A model generated the notes under the pieces. It made no database searches, had not been told where the DNA came from, and saw only the letters and a program-made list of their open reading frames with translations. Made by a program: the position numbers and the translations under genes. DNA of 64,000 bases from Terriglobia bacterium (GTDB taxonomy: Bacteria; Acidobacteriota; Terriglobia; JAIQFV01), in assembly GCA_020072965.1 (NCBI GenBank), contig JAIQFY010000018.1:1-64000 (forward strand). The letters run 5' to 3'. Each line of letters begins with the position of its first letter. The stretch's first letter is position 1. Shown in pieces: positions 42,891 to 52,536 of the stretch.

Positions 42891-45245
42891 TCAAAACGAA
42901 AACAGGTAGGAAAGCTTGATAAAGATTTCTTTACCCCGATGTGTGGGGTCGTTGGGTGTGAATCGATCACTGTTGTATCCAATAAAGAGCGCCGAGCGCG
43001 CATTGAAGTCGTAGGCCAGCAGTGAGTTGATCGCAAGCCGTTTCTGGCCGAACGCGGATGGGAAGTCGGAAATAGGGGGGTCGAAGACAACGCGTTTGGG
43101 ATCAATCTCTGAGGAATATTGCGCCAGGAGACGCGCCCGCCACTTCCGGGTGAAATTTCCTGAAATATGCCAGATCAGGGAACTGCGGTTCTGAAAACGG
43201 GCGCCATCCAGAAAGCGCTCCTGGTATACATTGGTGCTCAGACTGGTACGGAATCGATCGCCGATCTTCCAATTGACTGTCACATACCAGTTCCGCGTTC
43301 TTCCTTGAAAGTTAAAGGGGAAGTTGACGAAGCGAACTCGATTTTCGAGCTCAAAATTAAAGGAGAATTGACGATTCTCGTTTGAGGAGACCTGCACGAC
43401 ATACTTGGGATTGACATAGATGCGCGTTGAGCCGTCCGGCAGGGGAAGATGGTTCGGGGTAAATTTATTGAACCGAACCCTGTCGTAGGACCAATCGAGC
43501 CCCGCACTCCAAAAGTTCTTGAACTGGGCGCTGATACTGAAGTCCGCACCGGAATCATCCACGCGTCCATCCTGCAGATGGGTAAAATCGTAGTTGGGCT
43601 CGATGAAGAGCTGCCGGATACCGAAGCGATTGATGAACGGTTTGTACACGATTGAAGCCGAACCGCCCCAGCGGTTCGTCTCAGGCTCAAATCCAATTTG
43701 TTCGACGTCGAATTTCTCTCCCAGCGATTTCAGGTGCAGATGATATTCCCATTGATTGGAGTTGTAGGCGAATTGGGAGTCCGCGCCGATCCGTTTGCCC
43801 AGGGCGCCGTGAAATTGGGGGGAGGAACTCACCGCGAGTTGTGAGCTCCAGGTGATGTGGTCTCCGAATAAGAAATTGGCATCGATTCCGGCGGCACGTT
43901 CGGTGAAAGAAGTGGTGGTGTTCTGCTGGTCACGATTGACTGTGATAAATCCAATGGACGATTTCTTGAGGATATCCCGGGCCACACGCAAAACAAAGAA
44001 ATTGGCCGCGGGGGCATCGAAGTTGTTGGGAGAGGCTGGATTTGAGGGGTTGGTGTTTTCGGGGTCGAAGAAAGTCCGCTCCACCGTCCGGGCGTCAAGA
44101 AAACCGATCTTGTAGGCCCCTATTTTCCCGGTGATTTTAGCTCCGGCCAGGATTCTTTGGGGTTCGCCATCGGGCAGAACAGCGCCAACACGCCGCGTAA
44201 AGAACAGGTTGAGCGGAGTCTTGAAGTTGTCCATCCCCTCATTGAAGAACTGCCGTTTTTCCGGGAAGAACAATTCGAACCGCGAGACGGTGAGGTTGAA
44301 CTCATCGGCTTCCGCCTGCGAGAAATCGGGATTCACCGTGGCATCCAGCACCAAGTTTGAAGTCAACCCATATTTCACATCGAGCCCCGCACTGCCCAAC
44401 TTGGCATAGTGTCCGTCCGCCCGTCCGAAGTTGGTGAAGCGGGAGGTGATCGAGGGGAGTATGTCCACGGCATGTCCCGGCTCAATATCGTGCAAGCCTT
44501 CCAGCACACCTGACTTGGAAGGGCGCATCGCCTCATCGAACCGGGCCACGAAGACCCAGCGGGAATCCTCGTTTTTCCGCACGATGGGGCGCCCAAGATT
44601 GATGCCCCATTCCTGGACCGAGGTCCGGGGAAATCGCAGAATCTTAAAGGGAATGGCAACTTCCGCAGTCCACCCTTGATCGTCAATCGTGGTCGCATCG
44701 TCCCACACCGCATTCCACGTCGAATCGTACATTTCGAAACCCTTCAAGCCGCTTTGTTCAAGGACGGTGGCGTCGTATTGCACGCCGCGCGCGTTGATGC
44801 TGAAAAAATACCCGCTCCTGAGATCATGAAACGTGTCGAGGAGAATATCGACGCTGTCGGAATTCGTGCGTGCATCATGGGCATCGAAGCGGGCGACAAT
44901 CTTGCTGGGCTCGCGATCAAAGCAACGGAAGCCGAAATAGATCTTCTTGTCATCGTAGAAGATCCGGACTTCGGTTCGTTCACTCGCGGGCTTCCCCTCC
45001 TCCGGCTCGGTCTGAGTAAAGGAGGTAATCGGGGTAATCTTCTGCCACACCGGCTCGTCGAGCCGGCCGTCAATCACCACTTTTTCATTCAGCTTTTCGA
45101 TATGGATGATCGGGACCGTAGCTCGAGTTTCCCTGAGATTTTGCGGTTGAGCCCTAAACTGAGAGGGAAAGCAAACTGTACCCCAGAGGAGCAGCAAGGC
45201 ACCGGACTTCGTCATCTTCGGATGTAAGGCGATCGCGTTCAGCAT
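42891..45245 (-). CDS. DUF5916 outer-membrane protein with CBM9-like N-terminal domain
   Basis: 784 aa. The signal peptide is in the first 33 residues (an alternative start is at Met11). N-terminal CBM9-like beta-sandwich: IDGRLDEPVWQKITPITSFTQTEP and YDDKKIYFGFRCFDREP, with GWTAEVAIPFKILRF. From about residue 250 on, DUF5916: DILPSITSRFTNFGR, ELFFPEKRQFFNEGMDNF, then many alternating strands ending KEIFIKLSYLFSF, a terminal-Phe beta-barrel signature. It probably sits in the outer membrane as a barrel with a carbohydrate-binding-like plug; substrate unknown. Common in Acidobacteriota and Bacteroidota. Confidence 0.85.
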   Translation of the reverse strand: MLNAIALHPKMTKSGALLLLWGTVCFPSQFRAQPQNLRETRATVPIIHIEKLNEKVVIDGRLDEPVWQKITPITSFTQTEPEEGKPASERTEVRIFYDDKKIYFGFRCFDREPSKIVARFDAHDARTNSDSVDILLDTFHDLRSGYFFSINARGVQYDATVLEQSGLKGFEMYDSTWNAVWDDATTIDDQGWTAEVAIPFKILRFPRTSVQEWGINLGRPIVRKNEDSRWVFVARFDEAMRPSKSGVLEGLHDIEPGHAVDILPSITSRFTNFGRADGHYAKLGSAGLDVKYGLTSNLVLDATVNPDFSQAEADEFNLTVSRFELFFPEKRQFFNEGMDNFKTPLNLFFTRRVGAVLPDGEPQRILAGAKITGKIGAYKIGFLDARTVERTFFDPENTNPSNPASPNNFDAPAANFFVLRVARDILKKSSIGFITVNRDQQNTTTSFTERAAGIDANFLFGDHITWSSQLAVSSSPQFHGALGKRIGADSQFAYNSNQWEYHLHLKSLGEKFDVEQIGFEPETNRWGGSASIVYKPFINRFGIRQLFIEPNYDFTHLQDGRVDDSGADFSISAQFKNFWSAGLDWSYDRVRFNKFTPNHLPLPDGSTRIYVNPKYVVQVSSNENRQFSFNFELENRVRFVNFPFNFQGRTRNWYVTVNWKIGDRFRTSLSTNVYQERFLDGARFQNRSSLIWHISGNFTRKWRARLLAQYSSEIDPKRVVFDPPISDFPSAFGQKRLAINSLLAYDFNARSALFIGYNSDRFTPNDPTHRGKEIFIKLSYLFSF

Positions 45246-45577
45246 GGATAAAGTGGTTTGGGTTCCGTTCCTTGATGCTGGAAAGGGATGGCAATCGAAC
45301 CTGAGCCGGCGCCATCAGGCAGAGGTGTGAAGATCGCTCGAGGAAACCGGAGACAAGGATTGGCGCGTGACGATGATTTAATTCAGCGAGAACCTGGGTG
45401 GACAACCCGCAGGCGGAATCAAACTCTTCCTGCGGTCTGCCTCGTGCATGTACCAACCACAAGACAAGATCGTCAAGCAGGAAGAGCCCCGAAGACGGCC
45501 CATTTTACCTAAGAAGTTGCGTTCTGAAAACACCGGGGAGACTTTTTCACCTGCCCCGCTTCAGGGGTTCATGGTCT
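45246..45577. other. Intergenic, nothing recognised
   Basis: 330 bp between two minus-strand genes. No ORF with protein-like character, no terminator hairpin and no clear promoter were found. Confidence 0.4.
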
Positions 45578-48500
45578 CTAAAAATCGATGACGATTGTCC
45601 CATCGAAGCCGCACGTGTCCACGTTGAACCAGACCACCTTGCGCTCCTCTTTGCCGGCAATCGTTGCCTCCACCTTGAGCTGGTAGACGCCCGGCACCAA
45701 CTGCGTCGGGTTGGAAATCGCCCCCCACTCGCGGTGGAACTGGAATGATGCGCACGCCGTGCCCGGCGTCGCTGTCACCGTCTGGAGGGCTACGTTCCTT
45801 GTCTCGTCAATCTCATTGGCAAATCCAAACGCGCCCCCGAATCGCTTCAGTTCAATCTCGTGGACCTGAGTCATGGGCACGCCTCCCTGAGTTACCAGGA
45901 CACGGGCGCCCGTCCGGACGCCTTCACCGCAAAGATCGCGCGTCTGGGTGCTCGTCGCGCCGGTGGCCGGGTTGGAGACAAAGGTGACGGTGATGTTGGC
46001 AGTACGTTCCCGTGCCAAGGCGGTGGGCGCAAAGACCGCTTTCAAGTCGCCCGAGCCGGCCACATGTCCGGGCTCGAGCGTGATGGGAAAGGCCTGAATT
46101 CCGGACAGCGAGAAGTCGCCTGCGTTCGTCCCCCCAATGGCAATGTTGGTGATCGTAAGATTACAGGTCCCGGTGTTCGATATGACAACCGGCTTGGAGG
46201 ATTGACACGTTCCCAGGCTCTGAATGACCGTAGGCAGGAACCGCAGATTCGGCGTGAGGCCCAGTGCGCCCGCTCCTCCCTGCCCCGTGGCTTGCACGGT
46301 GACGGAGGAAGTCGACGGGTCATCGCTTGGAACTGTCAGCGTGGCGGTTTGAGGTCCGACACCCGTCGGGGTGAAGGTCACCTCGAAGGGGAAGCAGAAA
46401 TCAGGGCTGATCGCGACCGGATACCCCCCGGACGGCGTCGTGGCCGCAAACTGAGGATTTGATGCGGTAATGGGATTCACGGACAAGTTGGCATTCCCCG
46501 TATTGCAGACCTTCAGCGTCGCATGCCCGACGCTCCCATCGCAGATGCTCCCGAAAGATGCGCCCGAAGGTACCTGGATCTGCGGGACGTCTCCCACAAG
46601 GAACTTGGCAAAGAAAACATCGATGGCGGCCGAGGGTGGAGTGATCTCAGGGGGGGATTTCGCGGAAGCGAAGGAGGTAAAGAATCGTCCTGCGGCGCAG
46701 GCACTACCGTTATAGTCTCCATACTTCGGAGAGCCCCCACCCGTGTTGCAGGTCTCTCCCGCCGGGCACACGGTCGAAGAGAAATCACATCGGGTATGCG
46801 ACCCTGGGCAATTGGGCTGCGTATTGTCACAACAGACGCCGGCAAGCTGCGGCTGGACAGAGCACGACTCAGAATCACCGGCGCTCCGTGGCGCCGAGCC
46901 CCACCCCGAGGCACACTGGGGATCGAGGACCTTCGATATCTTGAACTCGGGGCCCGCAACAAGGTTGCCAAGCGCGTCAAGGCGGGCCCTTCCCCCGAAG
47001 AATTCCGTCAAGTCGTTTGCCGCAGGAGTCGCGGCTCTTCGGTCGTACCACGACACGAAGGCTTCGCCGCCGGTCGATGCTACCCATGGCATGAACCGTC
47101 GTCCCGCGGCCGCGGTATTGATAGTTACCACTCGGCCTGCCAACCATGTCCGTCCGCCATCCAGCGAATCACGCACGAGGATGTTCTCGTTTCCGGCCGC
47201 CGTGTTGTTTGCGTAGGCCACGTAGACGTGGTTGGTGTTTGTGTCATCCACTGCCACCGTGTGGCTGGAGAGCACATTGCCGTCATTGCAGCGGTCCAAT
47301 CCCGCGACCGGGCAGGTGACATCACTGACGGCAGTCACAGTTACCGGAAAACCCAACTGCGGGGCGAGGCCGGCGCCGCACGAACTGAATTTATGCAGGC
47401 GGATGTTACCGCCCTGACGATAGATTACATAAACAAACCCATCCTGCCCGACGCCCACGCGCGGCACGAAGGCGCCGATCTCAACATCGAGAGGGGCAGT
47501 CCAGTTGGCCCCGCTGTCCTGGGAGCAGATGATGGAGGGGTCCTGGCCGGTGGAATTGAAATTTCGCCACACCGAGTAAACTTGGTCCCCTCCGCCAGGT
47601 GCGGCGTTGACGCGATCGGCAGCAATGTGCTCCTGGTCGGGAAAGCACGAATTGACGCCCGTATTGGGGCAGCTTAGTGCATTGGTCAGAAACGGGAAGG
47701 TCTGGCCACTATTGGTTGACCGGTCCATTCCCGTACACGTGGTGGTGGCCGTACAGCCCGTGTTGATCCCCGCCAGATAAAAATTGCCGCTTTGCCCCCA
47801 AGCAAGCGATGGGTCCCCATCGCCGAACCCTGCAGCCCCGTTAAAAGCAAACGTCTGACCGCCGTCGTTGGAGGTCCTGAATAAGCGTTGCCGGGCAACC
47901 ACGATATTTCGACCATTGGGCGAGGCAGCAATCTCTAGCTCGCCATTCCCTCCCTGAAACAGCCTCGTGAGCGGCGGATCCTGAAGCGGCCACTGCCGCG
48001 CAACGGTGGGAGTCTCATTTGCGGCGACCTGAGTCATCTCTCGCGGGACTGCTTCTGCCGCAATGCCGTTCGACGAGTTCGGGTTCTGCGGACCGGGGGA
48101 CGTGAGGAGTGCCGATCCGGGGGGCGCACTTGCGCCCCGACGGAGCTCTTCGAGTTCTTGCTCCGTGCGCTGGGGCGTCCCCTCGGATTTGAACTTGAGG
48201 GACTTCTCCATGGCTTCCACCTCGGCGATGAGGGTCGGGCTGGCGGCTGAAGGCAGGAACGCCTCGACGCGAACAAGAAGATTGCCGACCGCGACCGCCG
48301 TAGTGATTCGCAACACCATCTTGTCGGGGAACAAAGGGCCACCACTGGGCTGCTGGCGAGGTTCCGTGTGGCGTCGCTGGAGCCCCGGCCAGCCGCCGAT
48401 GTCCAGGAACGTCGGCTTGGAGCTGTTTTCCGTCGCGATGTCCCGGAGCTCCCGAAGCGCTTCGGCATGGTCCGTTCGGGCCACAGAGGTGATCTGGACC

Positions 48501-48781
48501 CGTGCGGTCGGCCGGCCACGGGCATGCTCGCTGACCGGCACATTCACCAGTTCGTCCACGTTCGCATATCGCTTGAGCGGACTTGACCAGCCGGCCGGGT
48601 AGCGCATGGTGATACCCTGCGCTTTGATTTCCAATTGATTCGGGAGCGCAGGCTGGGCGAGGCCGTGAGATGCCCCGCCCGCCAGCAAGAATCCCGCCAG
48701 GGCCGCACGCCCTAGAGCCGGAATCGTGGATTGCACCGCAAGTGCCTGCCAGAGGGCACCAAATCTTTGAAGCGTTGCCAT
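45578..48781 (-). CDS. Large secreted protein: sialidase-type propeller plus choice-of-anchor D domains
   Basis: 1067 aa with GGAGGTG 7 nt before the ATG. The signal peptide ends ASHGLAQ. Residues about 45-220 are an unknown domain (LEIKAQGITMRYPAGWSSPLKRYANVDELVNVP...). About 270-720 is a BNR/sialidase-like propeller (LFRTSNDGGQTFAF, MDRSTNSGQTFPF, RDSLDGGRTW) with a Cys-rich stretch (CCDNTQPNCPGSHTRC). About 740-960 has two choice-of-anchor-D/ASH-like domains (LKVCNTGNANLSVNPITASNPQF, PVVISNTGTCNLTITNIAI). The C-terminal 110 residues are unassigned. No catalytic triad was recognised, so binding rather than hydrolysis is likely. Confidence 0.75.
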   Translation of the reverse strand: MATLQRFGALWQALAVQSTIPALGRAALAGFLLAGGASHGLAQPALPNQLEIKAQGITMRYPAGWSSPLKRYANVDELVNVPVSEHARGRPTARVQITSVARTDHAEALRELRDIATENSSKPTFLDIGGWPGLQRRHTEPRQQPSGGPLFPDKMVLRITTAVAVGNLLVRVEAFLPSAASPTLIAEVEAMEKSLKFKSEGTPQRTEQELEELRRGASAPPGSALLTSPGPQNPNSSNGIAAEAVPREMTQVAANETPTVARQWPLQDPPLTRLFQGGNGELEIAASPNGRNIVVARQRLFRTSNDGGQTFAFNGAAGFGDGDPSLAWGQSGNFYLAGINTGCTATTTCTGMDRSTNSGQTFPFLTNALSCPNTGVNSCFPDQEHIAADRVNAAPGGGDQVYSVWRNFNSTGQDPSIICSQDSGANWTAPLDVEIGAFVPRVGVGQDGFVYVIYRQGGNIRLHKFSSCGAGLAPQLGFPVTVTAVSDVTCPVAGLDRCNDGNVLSSHTVAVDDTNTNHVYVAYANNTAAGNENILVRDSLDGGRTWLAGRVVTINTAAAGRRFMPWVASTGGEAFVSWYDRRAATPAANDLTEFFGGRARLDALGNLVAGPEFKISKVLDPQCASGWGSAPRSAGDSESCSVQPQLAGVCCDNTQPNCPGSHTRCDFSSTVCPAGETCNTGGGSPKYGDYNGSACAAGRFFTSFASAKSPPEITPPSAAIDVFFAKFLVGDVPQIQVPSGASFGSICDGSVGHATLKVCNTGNANLSVNPITASNPQFAATTPSGGYPVAISPDFCFPFEVTFTPTGVGPQTATLTVPSDDPSTSSVTVQATGQGGAGALGLTPNLRFLPTVIQSLGTCQSSKPVVISNTGTCNLTITNIAIGGTNAGDFSLSGIQAFPITLEPGHVAGSGDLKAVFAPTALARERTANITVTFVSNPATGATSTQTRDLCGEGVRTGARVLVTQGGVPMTQVHEIELKRFGGAFGFANEIDETRNVALQTVTATPGTACASFQFHREWGAISNPTQLVPGVYQLKVEATIAGKEERKVVWFNVDTCGFDGTIVIDF

Positions 48782-49587
48782 TGCACACCTCCAGAACTAA
48801 TTGTTTTGCCTTGGTAATTACTCCATGGGAATTCTCATTTCGGACTCTCGGCAGCCGGCATTGGATCCGCAACACAGCCTGCCCCCTGGCGCGCCAGTTC
48901 GCTCATCGGCGGCTGAGTCTTCCTCCCCGGGCAGGCACCACTCAAATCCCTCCCGTGGGGCTGCTCAATCGCGGACGATTGTCTAAACTCCTGCATCCGC
49001 AGAAGCCGCCCGACAAGAGTTACCAGTGCTCCTTGGAGATCGCCGTCCAAATAGGCGATGAAGGAGAGCGGTTTGGGCAATTCTCATTGATTGCCCACTG
49101 GGTCGCGCCCTCGAAGTGCCTCCATCACGTATCGTCTCGCATCGATAGAGGCGTTCGAAACCATTGTAGGTCTCGAAAGTCAGATCCAGTTTGGTTATGC
49201 GAGTTAAGTAGTCTTCATGATGCCAAAAGTCAATATAATTTCGATTTTTCAGGTGTCTTCACAAGCTTCTGTGATATGTTTCACGATCACTCGTTCCATA
49301 AAGCCGCCCGCCTCCGGATCCGATGCGAGACCACGGCGAGACGTTGGACCTCGCGTGGCAGGGAAAAAGACGTTCTAGGGATGTTCTGTTGGAGGCTTGT
49401 CTAGATCCAGTGACAATGAGCGCAGACCGATGCGGTTGGCTTGGAGGGCGTGATCCGTCTACTTATAAGCTGATGAAGAGACGCGCAAGCCTCCTCTGGA
49501 ACACCGTGTTGTTGAGGGAATGGGACCCGGAGTGGCAAATCGGTCGCACCCGAGGGGGCCGGGGGCACACTTGAGTGTCACGGGAGT
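48782..49587. other. 800-bp intergenic region, unassigned
   Basis: This is the upstream region of the large secreted protein (minus strand) and the downstream region of the OmpA/Ig operon. Plus-strand and minus-strand ORFs of 60-83 codons here lack binding sites and look random. No riboswitch, repeat or terminator that I can support; the leader around 48790-49080 is unusually long for one gene. Confidence 0.35.
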
Positions 49588-51609
49588 TCATCTCCGCGCC
49601 AGGGCCATATTCAGTTGCCACTGAAAGGACTCTTCTTCGGTGGTCTTAGAGCACTTGCCCTCCCGGTTAACAGTGTGCTTCCCGTGCCCGGAGGCCGACC
49701 GTATCCCGTCGCCAGAGGAATTCTCGGAGTCTTTATGCCATCCCGAACCACCGGAGGGCGTGGTGACGTTGTCCTCGACCGGGTGGGGGCTGAAGCTCCT
49801 CTTTAACGTGTCGTGCGTTTCTGTCGGCCCGGTGGTCTTGATCTGCCTGCCGCTACCTGTATCGACCCCTCTTTTGGACTTGGTTGTCTTGGTCTCCTCC
49901 CAGGTTTGTTCGATTCGAGGGTAGTTGAAATAGACTCTCTTGATCTTCTTCGTTTGGCCGTCAAAGTAGATGACTACTTCGTGCTTCTTATTGGCCTCAT
50001 CGGGGTTGGGTTGTGCGCTCGTGACCGTTCTCTTCAATTCGAATTCGCCCTCGGTGAGGAGGGGTGGTTTTCCTAAGTCTCCGACGTAGTCATAAGAGGT
50101 ATGGTTCTCGGTCCCGGAAAAGGAAGCGACGCCGGTGTCTTTCACTGTGACTCGCCAGCGCAATTCCCCTGTGCTGCGGACGTAGTTCGACACAATGCTG
50201 TCTTTGTCGAGGGTGAGGTTGACCTGGACCCGGAGATCCTTCGTCTGGTTCTCTTTGTTGATCTTGGTATAACCGGGCGGAGTCTCGCGGCAGTCCGCGG
50301 TCCGCTCTTCGTGCAACGTTCCGGTCAGCACCGCAGAAAAAGTAGGAGGCGTGACCTTCACTACCCCCTTGCCGGCGACGCCCTCGTTGTAGCCCGTGGG
50401 CTGGTAGTTGGCAATGAACGTCACCGACTTGTCCTTGTTCCCGGCCTGATACGTTGTGGTGGCCTGCCCCTGCCCGTTGGTCGCGATCTCGCCCAGCGGG
50501 GTGACCTTCCCATCATTCAACCCCTGGACGCTTAAGTGAATCTTGCGGCCGGAGAGCGGTTCCTGGCCGCCGTCCGGGTCCGTCTTGAAAAGCGTGAAGC
50601 GTACCTTCGTCTCCGCTCCAGGCATAAGCGTGTTCTGGTCGGCCTTCACCTCGAGCTTCAAGCCCTTGATCTTGATGATGAGAATCTGTTCGATCCGCTT
50701 CTCGCCTCTTCCGATCACATGCACCGTGATCCTCTCAGAGCCCGGATCCGTTCCCTTTTCGAGTGTGTACTCGGCCTGAATTGTGCCATCTTTCATCGTC
50801 CTGATCTGGTCAAAACGCCCGCCGTCGATCGGCAAGTCTGCGATCCATTCGCTGGCCTTCAAGTCTCGGATCGTGCCTCGGTCCCCTGGGGGGTTTTTGG
50901 CCTGGATATAGACGTTTGTTCCCTCCCCACTTCGACCCCGGCAATCGGTCACCTTCGCCCAGATCTTGGCCTTGCGCTCGCCGGGCTCCGGCGATACCCA
51001 TGATGGATCCACTTTTGACTCGAGTTTCGGCTCCCGAAGCGATCGAAAGTGGGTACTCTCGTACTTTTCTATGAGCTTCGCCAGGTTTCCGTACTGGAGC
51101 ACGTTGATCTGGAGGGCGCTGGTGATGTTGGGCATCTCGGTGTTGTACAAGGCTGCGATCGTGCCCCCGCGGTCGGCTGCCCCGAGGTGGGAGCCGACCC
51201 AATAGTTGGGGTGGAGGGAGGAATCCCTCACGCCGTCTGGGCCGCGGGCCGTTATCACACCGACCACGATCCGGAGGCTGTACTCGCCGGGCTCATCGTA
51301 GTTGAAGCTGTTCTCTACCTTCTCCGTCTTGGGATCGTCGTCGTAGAATACTGTCTTCTCATCCAGGATCAAGTCTACATCGCCGGCGAATTTACTCAAC
51401 TGATCCATGACGATCTTCGCCAGTTCTTCCGTCCACTGTTCGTCGGTTTGGAAATGCCCCTTGTCCTGGTTCAACTGCTCCTCGGTGCCCTTGACGAAGG
51501 CAAACTTGACGTAAACCTTTGCCTTCGGGCAGGGATTTGCCTCTGCCGCCTCAGCAGCCCCGACAAGAAAAAACACCATTGCCGCAAGGGCAAGCACTCG
51601 CCGTGTCAT
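49588..51609 (-). CDS. Secreted protein with Ig-like domain, third gene of OmpA operon
   Basis: 673 aa from MTRRVLALAAMVFFLVGAAEAAEA, with AGGGAGG about 5-6 nt upstream; the longer track start is discarded. The N-terminal 200 residues (AKVYVKFAFVKGTEEQLNQ..., IVVGVITARGPDGVRDSSLHPNYWVGSHLG) match nothing I know. About 305-415 is a bacterial Ig-like region (KGLKLEVKADQNTLMPGAETKVRFTLF, GQATTTYQAGNKDKSVTFIANY). The tail is charged and low-complexity (ETKTTKSKRGVDTGSG...). It is 45 bp downstream of two OmpA-type genes and co-oriented, suggesting a shared surface or envelope complex. Confidence 0.65.
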   Translation of the reverse strand: MTRRVLALAAMVFFLVGAAEAAEANPCPKAKVYVKFAFVKGTEEQLNQDKGHFQTDEQWTEELAKIVMDQLSKFAGDVDLILDEKTVFYDDDPKTEKVENSFNYDEPGEYSLRIVVGVITARGPDGVRDSSLHPNYWVGSHLGAADRGGTIAALYNTEMPNITSALQINVLQYGNLAKLIEKYESTHFRSLREPKLESKVDPSWVSPEPGERKAKIWAKVTDCRGRSGEGTNVYIQAKNPPGDRGTIRDLKASEWIADLPIDGGRFDQIRTMKDGTIQAEYTLEKGTDPGSERITVHVIGRGEKRIEQILIIKIKGLKLEVKADQNTLMPGAETKVRFTLFKTDPDGGQEPLSGRKIHLSVQGLNDGKVTPLGEIATNGQGQATTTYQAGNKDKSVTFIANYQPTGYNEGVAGKGVVKVTPPTFSAVLTGTLHEERTADCRETPPGYTKINKENQTKDLRVQVNLTLDKDSIVSNYVRSTGELRWRVTVKDTGVASFSGTENHTSYDYVGDLGKPPLLTEGEFELKRTVTSAQPNPDEANKKHEVVIYFDGQTKKIKRVYFNYPRIEQTWEETKTTKSKRGVDTGSGRQIKTTGPTETHDTLKRSFSPHPVEDNVTTPSGGSGWHKDSENSSGDGIRSASGHGKHTVNREGKCSKTTEEESFQWQLNMALARR

Positions 51610-51653
51610 ATGGACCTCCCTGGGGTGCACATTCGCTCGTGCGCCTTGTTCGT

Positions 51654-52490
51654 TCACCGCTCCACCAGCTCCACCCTCCGGTTTTTCGCCTTGCCATCCT
51701 CGGTCTTGTTGGACGCGACCGGTGCAAGTGAAGCCACTCCCGTCGGCTTGAGGCGCGCCCCCGCGATCCCGTCCTTCGCGACCAGCGCGCTGACCACCGA
51801 CGCCGCGCGGTCCTGGGAGAGCTTCATGTTGTGTTCGAAGGTGCCGGTGTTGTCGGTATGTCCGACGATAAAAACGTTGAGGGCCGCGTTGTTCTTCAGC
51901 AGCTTCGCCATCTCGGTGAGCGCCGGCTCGGACTCCGGCTTGATCTCGGCCTTGTCGGTGTCGAAGTAAATGCCATAGACCGCCGCATGGCCCGTGGTGG
52001 TGATGTCAGTCAGCCAGGAGGCCGCATTGGCCTGTATAGTCTGCTCCATGACCTGCCGCTCGATGATGTTTAGTGCGATGCAGTCGCCACCGTTCCATGG
52101 CTGTGCGCGGACCCAGATTTCTTTCCCCTCCTTGATGATTTTCCCAATCGTGTAAGACTTGCCGGAGGTGTACAGTAGGGCGCCGCCTGCCTTGCGAATA
52201 GCGTTCTCGTAGTTGCGGATAACCTCGAGCTCGCTAGCACCTTCGACGCCCCTCTTTTTGCAATAACTGAGATAGTAGTACTCTCCCTCGACAGCTTCCT
52301 TCTTGTCTTTCAGCTCGTACGTGTAAGCGTCGAACTTGTTGTGCTTGTAACTATCCATGTAATACCCCGGCCAGCGGGAGAACAATGGGTAATCCTTACT
52401 TCCCTTGGAGTCCTCCTGCGCCCATACTGCAACCGCACAGAGTAGCAATAGCATTGCGACGGACGCTGCAACAAGGATGCATCTTTTCAT
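51654..52490 (-). CDS. OmpA-family protein with DUF4892-like N-terminal domain (second copy)
   Basis: 278 aa from MKRCILVAASVAMLLLLCAVAVWAQ, with AAGGGAGG upstream. The N-terminal domain (KDYPLFSRWPGYYMDSYKHNKFDAYTY..., ASELEVIRNYENAIRKAGGALLY) resembles DUF4892. The C-terminal OmpA/MotB peptidoglycan-binding domain includes GIYFDTDKAEIKPESEPALTEMAKLL, VFIVGHTDNTG, LSQDRAASVVSALV and NRRVELV. It is predicted to be periplasmic and peptidoglycan-bound; no transmembrane barrel. It is a tandem paralogue of the upstream gene; their OmpA halves are nearly identical while the N-terminal halves differ. Confidence 0.88.
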   Translation of the reverse strand: MKRCILVAASVAMLLLLCAVAVWAQEDSKGSKDYPLFSRWPGYYMDSYKHNKFDAYTYELKDKKEAVEGEYYYLSYCKKRGVEGASELEVIRNYENAIRKAGGALLYTSGKSYTIGKIIKEGKEIWVRAQPWNGGDCIALNIIERQVMEQTIQANAASWLTDITTTGHAAVYGIYFDTDKAEIKPESEPALTEMAKLLKNNAALNVFIVGHTDNTGTFEHNMKLSQDRAASVVSALVAKDGIAGARLKPTGVASLAPVASNKTEDGKAKNRRVELVER

Positions 52491-52536
52491 GATGTGACCT
52501 CCCTTCAGCTTCATGGTTTGACCTACCTTCCGCCTC

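Noticed and set aside
49323-49574. 83-aa plus-strand ORF in the 800-bp gap
   Set aside because: No ribosome site, arginine/tryptophan-rich shadow composition, no family resemblance.
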